DNA of 54,964 nucleotides from assembly GCA_013824015.1 (NCBI GenBank), contig PNNC01000153.1, positions 1 through 54,964 on the forward strand. Reading direction: 5' to 3'. The translations under genes and the position numbers were made by a program. This stretch comes from Polaromonas sp. Lineage in GTDB: Bacteria > Pseudomonadota > Gammaproteobacteria > Burkholderiales > Burkholderiaceae_C. The notes under the pieces were generated by a model. It made no database searches, had not been told where the DNA came from, and worked only from the letters and a program-made list of their open reading frames with translations. This document shows, piece after piece, positions 49,888 through 54,964 of this stretch; the stretch's first letter is position 1; the number at the start of each line of letters is the position of its first letter.

Positions 49888-50460
49888 TCAGATCAGGCCG
49901 AACCAGCCGAGCAGCGCGCCGGCGCCCAGCAGCCACAGCAGGTGCAGCCGGGTTCGCCAGACAATGGCCGCGGTGACGGCGGCCAGCAGCGGCACGCGCC
50001 AGTCGCCGAGGCCGCTGACGCTGGCGCCGGCCAGGATCCAGCCGGTGGCGATCAGCAGGGCGATCACGATGGGCGCCATGCCCTGCTTGAAGGCGCGCAC
50101 CCAGCGCAAGTTGCGGTTGCGGTGGCCCCAACTCGCGGCCAGGTAGGTCAGGGTGGTGCTGGGCAGCATGATGCCCAGCATGCTGACCAAGACACCGAAC
50201 AGGCCCAGCATCGGGCCGCCGGCATTCAGGCCCACATGCCAGCCCATCAGTGCGACAAACAGCACATTCGGGCCTGGCGCGGCCTGGGCAATCGCGACCG
50301 AGGCGTTGAACTGCGGGTCGGTCAGCCAGTGCTGGCCGTCCACCAGGTAGCGGTGCATGTCGGGCGCGGTGGTGATGGCGCCGCCCACCGACAACAGCGA
50401 CAGGACCATGAAATGGCCAAACAGCGACAACCAGTCGGCCCATGACAGGTCGATCATCAT
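49888..50460 (-). CDS. Chromate transporter, C-terminal-type short subunit
   Basis: A 190-residue membrane protein of the short-chain CHR family. LSWADWLSLFGHFMVLSLLS at the start and SVAIAQAAPGPNVLFVALMG with the PGPN motif match ChrA halves; five or six membrane segments. It overlaps its partner by 4 bases (ATGA), so the pair substitutes for the fused long ChrA. Whether it exports chromate or imports another anion such as sulfate is not known. Confidence 0.88.
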   Translation of the reverse strand: MMIDLSWADWLSLFGHFMVLSLLSVGGAITTAPDMHRYLVDGQHWLTDPQFNASVAIAQAAPGPNVLFVALMGWHVGLNAGGPMLGLFGVLVSMLGIMLPSTTLTYLAASWGHRNRNLRWVRAFKQGMAPIVIALLIATGWILAGASVSGLGDWRVPLLAAVTAAIVWRTRLHLLWLLGAGALLGWFGLI

Positions 50461-51038
50461 CGGTCCAGCTTCCGCCAGGTCAGGGTGCAGGCGGTCACGC
50501 CCAGCCCGAGCAGCACATACACCAGCGGCAGGCGCAGCAGGGCGATCCCGGTGAAACACAGCAGCGCCAGCACGATGCACAGCGGCAGGCCCAGTGGATG
50601 CTTCTTGAGCGCGCCCATCAGCTTGAGCCCGGTGGCGGCGATCAGGCCGGCGGCGACAGCGCCCATGCCGCGCAGCGCGCCGGCCACGCCGGGATGGCCG
50701 GCGAACTGCGCATACACCAGCGCGAGCATCAGCACCACCAGCAGCGGTACGGTCAACATGCCGGCGAGTGCGGCCATGGCGCCGGGCAAACCGAAATAGC
50801 GGTGGCCGATCATCAGCGAGAGGTTGACCACATTGGGCCCGGGCATGATCTGCGCCACGGCCCATTCCTCGACAAATTCCTCGCGGGTCATCCAGCGCTT
50901 TTTCTCGACCAGCTCACGCTGCACCACCGCCAGCACGCCGCCGAAACCCTGCAGCGCCAGCAGCGTGAACGAGACAAACAGGTCGGTCAGGGAGGTCGGT
51001 TGCGGGTGGGCATCGTCGTCGGCAGGCGCTACGTTCAT
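50457..51038 (-). CDS. Chromate transporter, N-terminal-type short subunit
   Basis: A 193-residue membrane protein with SFTLLALQGFGGVLAVVQRE and VAQIMPGPNVVNLSLMIGHR, the CHR-domain signatures of the first half, and about six hydrophobic segments. Reading order is N-type then C-type, as in other bacteria with paired short CHR genes. There is no chrB regulator adjacent; the next upstream gene encodes an EamA exporter. Confidence 0.9.
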   Translation of the reverse strand: MNVAPADDDAHPQPTSLTDLFVSFTLLALQGFGGVLAVVQRELVEKKRWMTREEFVEEWAVAQIMPGPNVVNLSLMIGHRYFGLPGAMAALAGMLTVPLLVVLMLALVYAQFAGHPGVAGALRGMGAVAAGLIAATGLKLMGALKKHPLGLPLCIVLALLCFTGIALLRLPLVYVLLGLGVTACTLTWRKLDR

Positions 51039-51045
51039 GGCCCGA

Positions 51046-51963
51046 TTATCGCTTCGCCGCCGGCGCGCCGCGCGTCGCCAGCCACAAACCCGATGCTATT
51101 AAAAGAATAGCTGCAGCCGACCAGCGGGAAAGGGCTTCATCCAGAAAAAGCACACCCAGCAGGGCCGCCGTCAGCGGATTGAGCGCGAGAAAAACCGTCA
51201 CCCGCGTCGGCGACTCGTGCTTGAGCGCGTACAGCCACCAGAAGTAGCCGATGCCGCTGGAGCCGCCGATCAGGGCCACCACGGTCCAGCTGTGCAGGTC
51301 CAGCGCCAAAACGCGTGCCGGCCAGTTTTCGCTCAGGGCCAGCAGCGCGAGAAACAGCACCGAGACCAGCATCGCAAAACTGGACACCGCCAGCGTCGGG
51401 TAACGCTGCAGGTAAGGGCGGTACAACACGCTGCACAGGGCCCCGACGCCGGCGCTGGCCAGCACCGCCGCCTCGCCCCACCAGGGACCCGGGTGCGGCG
51501 CCTGGAGTTTGGGCCACAGCGACAGCGCGACGCCGGTGATGGACAGCAGCACACCGGCCAGCAGGCGGGCCGAAATGTCTTCGCGTCCGAGCACGCCGGA
51601 CAGCAGCAGGGTCAGCAGCGGAAACAGGCTGAAGATCAGCGCGGCCTGGGCAGCGGTGATGTGCTGCAGGCCGTGATTGAGCAGCGCGATCAACACCGCA
51701 AACTGGCCGGTGCCTAATGCGGCCATCACCAGCCAGTCTTTCGTCGCTATGGTTTTGATAGCTGCTCGCCCTTGTCCGTCATGGGCTGGAGCCCTGAACG
51801 ACTTCAAAAGAAAGGGCAGCAGGCAGGCCAGGGCAATGGCGTAACGCAGCAGCGCCAGCGTCAGCGGCGGCACCTCGGCCACCACCAGGCGCGAGGCGAC
51901 GATGGCCGCGCCCACCTGCACGCCGGTGGCGGCTGCGGCCAGCAGGGCCAGGTTGAGCTTCAC
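51046..51963 (-). CDS. EamA/DMT-family exporter
   Basis: A 305-residue inner-membrane protein with about ten transmembrane helices and two EamA repeats (LLAAAATGVQVGAAIVASRL at the start; LALNPLTAALLGVLFLDEAL near the end). Substrate unknown; family members export amino acids, drugs or metabolites. GTG at 51963 is chosen because the longer frame enters the MarR-GNAT gene antisense. Residues 52-71 (between helices 2 and 3) are encoded by a dispersed repeat copy; the insertion falls in a cytoplasmic loop and is unlikely to disturb the fold. Confidence 0.85.
   Translation of the reverse strand: MKLNLALLAAAATGVQVGAAIVASRLVVAEVPPLTLALLRYAIALACLLPFLLKSFRAPAHDGQGRAAIKTIATKDWLVMAALGTGQFAVLIALLNHGLQHITAAQAALIFSLFPLLTLLLSGVLGREDISARLLAGVLLSITGVALSLWPKLQAPHPGPWWGEAAVLASAGVGALCSVLYRPYLQRYPTLAVSSFAMLVSVLFLALLALSENWPARVLALDLHSWTVVALIGGSSGIGYFWWLYALKHESPTRVTVFLALNPLTAALLGVLFLDEALSRWSAAAILLIASGLWLATRGAPAAKR
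51751..51810 (+). repeat. Dispersed palindromic repeat, copy B (inside the EamA gene)
   Basis: TTTTGATAGCTGCTCGCCC, TTGTCCGTCATGGGCTGGAG and CCCTGAACGACTTCAAAAG. It lies antisense to the gene it interrupts and adds 20 codons with no stop. Confidence 0.8.
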
Positions 51964-51979
51964 TGCGGCGGCAGGGGGG

Positions 51980-52921
51980 TCACAGCCGCAGTTCCCAGGT
52001 TTCGCCAACCAGGTTGTTGCCGAAGCCGGTGTAGGGCTCACTTTTGACAAGTTTGAAGCCGCGCCTGGCGTAGATGTCCCGTGCGCTGCCCAGGCAGCTG
52101 TTGGTCCACAACACCATCTTTTTGTAGCCCTTGCTGCGCGCAAAGGCGATACATTCATCGGTCAGCAGCGCGCCGAGGCCGCGGCCGCGCGCCTCGGGCG
52201 TCAGGATCAGCATGCGCAACTGCGCCACCGTCGGTGACTTGCGCACGACGAACACCGAACCGACACGTTGTCCCTGCAGCTCGGCGATCCAGCAGCGCTC
52301 CCAGGCTGGTTGATGCTTGCGCAGGTAGCCGGCAACAATCTCCGCCACCAGCGCTTCGAAGTCGCTGTTCCAGCCGTATTCGCGCGCATAAATCTCACCG
52401 TGTTGCTGCACCACCCAGCCCATGTCACCGGGCTGTGGGTCACGCAGCACCACGCCGGCGGTCGCCTGGACAGCGGCCGGAGCCAGCAGGCGCTGCACCG
52501 TGGCCAGCGCATCGGTCAGGGCCTGCCGGGCCGGTGCGGCCAGCGGCGCGAGCAGGGCGGCCGCCTCATCGCGCGAGCGCTGCTGCAGCGGCGCAAACAC
52601 CTGGTAGCCGGCATCGGTCAGGCGCAGCAGGCTTTGCCGCGCGTCCGCCGGCGAGACGGTGCGCTCGATCCAGCCTTTGCTTTCAAAACGTCGCAGGATG
52701 CGGCTCAGGTAACCGGCGTCCAGCGCCAGGTCGCGTCCCAGTTCCGTGGCCGTTGGCTGGTCGCGGTGAGCCAGTTCGTACAACACCCGCACCTCGGTCA
52801 GCGAAAACTCGCTGCCCAGGTAGGGGGCCAGCACACCGATGCGCTGCGTGTAGAAGCGGTTGAAACCGCGCACCGCCTTGACGTGGGTGGTGGCAACGGG
52901 CGGCGGTGGTGACACGGTCAT
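51980..52921 (-). CDS. Bifunctional MarR-type regulator / GNAT acetyltransferase
   Basis: A 313-residue fusion. Residues 1-140 are a MarR-type winged helix (TEVRVLYELAHRDQPTATEL, LDAGYLSRILRRFESKGWIE), and residues 155-313 are a GNAT acetyltransferase with acetyl-CoA loop LTPEARGRGLGALLTDECI and IYARRGFKLVKSEPYTGFGN. Such fusions are common; the acetylated target is unknown. The ATG at 52921 lies just 5 bases after a possible -10 box, so the message may be leaderless. A 23-base dyad in its promoter is the likely autoregulatory site. Confidence 0.92.
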   Translation of the reverse strand: MTVSPPPPVATTHVKAVRGFNRFYTQRIGVLAPYLGSEFSLTEVRVLYELAHRDQPTATELGRDLALDAGYLSRILRRFESKGWIERTVSPADARQSLLRLTDAGYQVFAPLQQRSRDEAAALLAPLAAPARQALTDALATVQRLLAPAAVQATAGVVLRDPQPGDMGWVVQQHGEIYAREYGWNSDFEALVAEIVAGYLRKHQPAWERCWIAELQGQRVGSVFVVRKSPTVAQLRMLILTPEARGRGLGALLTDECIAFARSKGYKKMVLWTNSCLGSARDIYARRGFKLVKSEPYTGFGNNLVGETWELRL

Positions 52922-52937
52922 GCGCCATCATCGCCAA

Positions 52938-52960
52938 ATTAATTGACCAAGTCAAGTAAT
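52938..52960. promoter_or_regulatory. MarR-type operator overlapping the MarR-GNAT promoter
   Basis: Arms ATTAATTGAC (52938-52947) and GTCAAGTAAT (52951-52960), separated by CAA, are inverted repeats with 9 of 10 positions matching. On the minus strand the site includes TTGACT, the probable -35, with GATGAT 17 bases further as -10. Confidence 0.72.
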
Positions 52961-53440
52961 TGGTCCCTGGCCTGCGCTGGCGTCGCCGCGGTCGATCAGG
53001 GTGCGCAGGATTTTTTTCAATGCGGTGACATCGCGCTCGCTGAAACCTTCGAGCAAGGTGTCTTCGTGCAGCTTGGCTTGCGCCAGCAGCGCGGCGACGG
53101 TGGCGCGCCCCTGTTTTGTCTCGAACACCAGGGTGCGCCGCGCATCGGCCGGGTCGGCGCCGCGCCGGACCCAGCCGGCTTTCTCCATGCGCTGCACCAG
53201 CTTGGTCAGGGTCGGTTGCTGCGCCAGGATCTCGCGCGCCAGCTCGCCGATGGTCAGGCCGTCGCCGTCCGACAGTGTGGCCAGCAGGCGCCATTCGAGC
53301 GAACCCAGGCCGGCCGCCTGCACCTGGGCGTGGAACTCCCGATAGACGGTGTGGCTGGCGCGCGCCAGCAGGTAGGACAGGTAGCCGTCGATGAACCTGC
53401 CGGGTGGGGCAGGACAGTCCGGCGCGGGTTTGCGGCTCAC
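52952..53440 (-). CDS. MarR-family transcriptional regulator
   Basis: A 162-residue regulator with the winged helix at about residues 35-125 (LEWRLLATLSDGDGLTIGEL, LTKLVQRMEKAGWVRRGADP). It is divergent from the flavin reductase and NicX-like genes, so it probably represses them, as the MarR protein NicR/BpsR does for nicotinate genes in Pseudomonas and Bordetella; that parallel is inferred from the neighbourhood. GTG at 53440 is chosen because an ATG at 53521 would run across the promoter and the start of the flavin reductase. Confidence 0.9.
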   Translation of the reverse strand: MSRKPAPDCPAPPGRFIDGYLSYLLARASHTVYREFHAQVQAAGLGSLEWRLLATLSDGDGLTIGELAREILAQQPTLTKLVQRMEKAGWVRRGADPADARRTLVFETKQGRATVAALLAQAKLHEDTLLEGFSERDVTALKKILRTLIDRGDASAGQGPIT

Positions 53441-53478
53441 GGTTTGCCTTGGCGAGGGTAGGTCTGCTTGCGATTTAC

Positions 53479-53490
53479 ATGAATATTCAT
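53479..53490. promoter_or_regulatory. Palindrome ATGAATATTCAT, candidate MarR operator
   Basis: A perfect 12-base dyad in an AT-rich stretch between the divergent MarR and flavin reductase genes, just before TATTAT (53493-53498), a possible -10. Binding would block the flavin reductase promoter. Confidence 0.6.
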
Positions 53491-53503
53491 ATATTATCGA
53501 CAG

Positions 53504-54022
53504 ATGAATGCGCCCTTGCAAGCCATCCCGCAGATTGCCTCGCCCGTGGACAGCCGGGCGCTGCGCACGGCGCTGGGCCAGTTCGCCACCGGCATCACGG
53601 TGGTCACCACCCGCGCAGCGGATGGCGCTTTTGTGGGCCTCACCGTCAATTCCTTTTCAGCCTTGTCGCTGGAGCCGGCGCTGATCCTCTGGTCGCTGCG
53701 ATGCAGTTCGCCCAGCCTGCCGGTGTTTGAACATGCCGCGCGGTTTGTGGTCAATGTGCTGGCCGAGGCGCAGGTCGAGGTGTCCCGCCGGTTTGCCCTG
53801 CCGGTGGCCGACAAGTTCGACGGCGTCGCGCATGCGGAAAACGACTGGGGCCAGCCGCTGATCCATGGCGCCGCCGCCTGGTTTGAATGCCGTACCGTGT
53901 CGCGGCAGCTGGCCGGCGACCATTGCCTGTTGATCGCCGAGGTCGAGCGTTTCACCGTGTCGGACGCCGCACCGCTGCTGTTTCATGCCGGCGGCTACTT
54001 CGCCCTCGGTTCTCGCCTTTGA
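53504..54022 (+). CDS. Flavin reductase (HpaC-like, two-component monooxygenase partner)
   Basis: A 172-residue flavin reductase. FATGITVVTTRAADGAFVGL, TVNSFSALSLEPALILWSL and ECRTVSRQLAGDHCLLIAEV match the flavin-reductase-like FMN-binding family that supplies reduced flavin to monooxygenases. ATG at 53504 follows a possible -10 box by only 5 bases, and no ribosome binding site is present, so the message could be leaderless. It precedes the NicX-like gene by 13 bases and is likely the first gene of a catabolic operon. Confidence 0.9.
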   Translation: MNAPLQAIPQIASPVDSRALRTALGQFATGITVVTTRAADGAFVGLTVNSFSALSLEPALILWSLRCSSPSLPVFEHAARFVVNVLAEAQVEVSRRFALPVADKFDGVAHAENDWGQPLIHGAAAWFECRTVSRQLAGDHCLLIAEVERFTVSDAAPLLFHAGGYFALGSRL

Positions 54023-54035
54023 ACAAGGACTATTC

Positions 54036-54964
54036 ATGCTGCAGGAACGTATTGAAGCCCGCTGGATCGACTGTTTTGCCGAGACCTTTGCGCTGTGCGG
54101 CGTGAAAGCCGGCGATACGGCAGCCATCCTGTCGGAGACCCAGTCGCGGCCGGTCAATGTGCAACTGGCCGAACTGGCGCTGGCGCGCCTGGGCGCGCGG
54201 GCTTTCCATCTGGTGCTGGCCAGCCCCCGGCTGGCCGCGCCGGTGCCGGTGCGTTCCACCGGCGCCTCGGACGCCATAGCCCAACTCGCCCCCGTGGTGC
54301 AGGCGCTGGCGGCCTGCAGCTTTGTGGCCGACCTCACGGTCGAAGGCCTGCTGCACGCCGCTGAACTGCCCGAGATCCTGCAGGGCGGGGCGCGCGTGCT
54401 GATGGTGTCCAACGAACATCCTGAAATCCTGGAGCGCTGTGTGCCCGATCCGGCACTGGAGCCGCGGGTCAAGGCCGGCATCAAGCTGCTGCGGAACGCC
54501 AAAACCATGCATGTCACCTCGCAGGCGGGCACCGACCTGCACATTTCCCTGGTCGGTGCGCAGGCCGGCGGCGGCTGGGGCTACACCGCCCGGCCCGGCA
54601 CCATCTCGCACTGGCCGGGTGGCCTGTGCCTGGCTTTTCCGGCCCAGGGCAGCGTCAACGGCACGCTGGTGCTGGCCCCTGGCGACGTCAACCTGACCTT
54701 CAAGCGTTATCTCGAGCAGCCTGTGGTGCTGACGATAAAAAGCGACTTCGTAACCGACATCGCCGGCCAGCATGTCGACGCCGAGCTGATGCGCAGCTAC
54801 TGGGCGGCCTGGGGTGACCGCGAGGCTTACGCGGTGTCTCATGTGGGCTGGGGCATGAACCCCAGGGCACGCTGGGACGCGATGGCGATGTACGACAAGA
54901 AGGACTTCAACGGCACCGAGCTGCGCGCCTTTGCCGGCAACTTCCTGTATTCGACCGGCGCCAA
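54036..54964 (+). CDS. NicX-like 2,5-dihydroxypyridine 5,6-dioxygenase (partial)
   Basis: Only the first 309 residues are in the window; the gene runs off the right edge. It closely resembles Pseudomonas putida NicX through DLHISLVGAQAGGGWGYTAR, SHWPGGLCLAF, GTLVLAPGDVNLTFKRYLEQ, YAVSHVGWGMNPRARWDAMA and AGNFLYSTGA. NicX opens the ring of 2,5-dihydroxypyridine to N-formylmaleamate in nicotinate breakdown. His in AVSHVGWG would be one of the iron ligands; the remaining His/Asp ligands probably lie near or past the end of the window. AAGGAC precedes the ATG. Substrate could also be a related hydroxypyridine. Confidence 0.85.
   Translation, partial: MLQERIEARWIDCFAETFALCGVKAGDTAAILSETQSRPVNVQLAELALARLGARAFHLVLASPRLAAPVPVRSTGASDAIAQLAPVVQALAACSFVADLTVEGLLHAAELPEILQGGARVLMVSNEHPEILERCVPDPALEPRVKAGIKLLRNAKTMHVTSQAGTDLHISLVGAQAGGGWGYTARPGTISHWPGGLCLAFPAQGSVNGTLVLAPGDVNLTFKRYLEQPVVLTIKSDFVTDIAGQHVDAELMRSYWAAWGDREAYAVSHVGWGMNPRARWDAMAMYDKKDFNGTELRAFAGNFLYSTGA

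Noticed and set aside
49888..51038. chrA broken by a frameshift
   Set aside because: Both halves have their own start codons and a 4-base ATGA overlap, the normal layout of paired short-chain CHR genes.
1..54964. CRISPR arrays, insertion sequences, prophage or integrase genes
   Set aside because: No regularly spaced repeats, transposase, integrase or phage structural motifs were seen on either strand.

Overview
The window is a high-GC, gene-dense stretch of a betaproteobacterial chromosome, most likely Comamonadaceae (Polaromonas, Rhodoferax or Variovorax relatives). That placement is inferred from the gene set: an aat-bpt pair, a DUF934-containing cys operon, an imuA-imuB-dnaE2 cassette, Bug-family receptors, a split chrA, and a short dispersed repeat of the type seen in that family. 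No CRISPR array, insertion sequence or prophage is visible. Almost every base is in a gene or a short intergenic gap.

Layout. 1-1374 (-): N-degron aminoacyltransferases bpt (cut by the window edge) and aat, then tRNA-Asn with a strong terminator. 1541-2386 (+): thiD. 2383-9803 (-): a sulfur-assimilation block read from a TauE-type exporter through the sulfite reductase, a DUF934 protein, cysH, cysD and cysN, followed by a 7Fe ferredoxin and a ferredoxin-NADP reductase. 9979-14217: a receiver-domain protein, mnmC, yggX and a stand-alone sulfate-binding protein. 14242-18050 (-): a UvrA2-like ATPase and a YihY-type membrane protein. 18370-22084 (+): two small overlapping genes, trxC, a DsbA-like protein, a hypothetical gene, and a 2OG-oxygenase/alkB pair. 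22158-26909: extensin-like protein, small hypotheticals, a DUF1003 protein, an FMN reductase, and divergent azoR/LysR. 27112-31630 (+): a second sulfur operon made of a putative 13-codon leader, a small alpha/beta hydrolase and a complete CysP/T/W/A sulfate ABC transporter. 31763-38312: dsbB, a lipoprotein, then the SOS mutagenesis cassette under a consensus LexA box. 38329-41058 (-): erythromycin-esterase-like protein, phosphoribosyltransferase and alpha/beta hydrolase. 41210-44267 (-): a Ser/Thr kinase joined to a divergent cyclase-like domain, with a heme-c-motif HAMP sensor gene upstream. 44388-49760: rlmB, a Bug receptor, divergent DUF3237/LuxR genes, and a large zinc-ribbon protein of unknown role. 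49888-52921 (-): split chromate transporter, EamA exporter, MarR-GNAT fusion. 52952-54964: MarR regulator, divergent flavin reductase and a NicX-like dioxygenase that runs off the window, probably the start of a pyridine (nicotinate-type) degradation operon.

How the parts connect. The two sulfur loci together cover sulfate import and reduction to sulfide, with a local ferredoxin and reductase as possible electron source. Their promoters share a 15-base motif that is a candidate CysB site. The most distinctive feature of the sequence is a family of about nine copies of a roughly 50-60 base palindromic repeat. Copies lie between genes, but also inside the coding sequences of cysN, imuB and the EamA exporter, where they are translated without breaking the frame, and one supplies a stop codon. 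Several divergent promoters carry clear inverted repeats that are good operator candidates.
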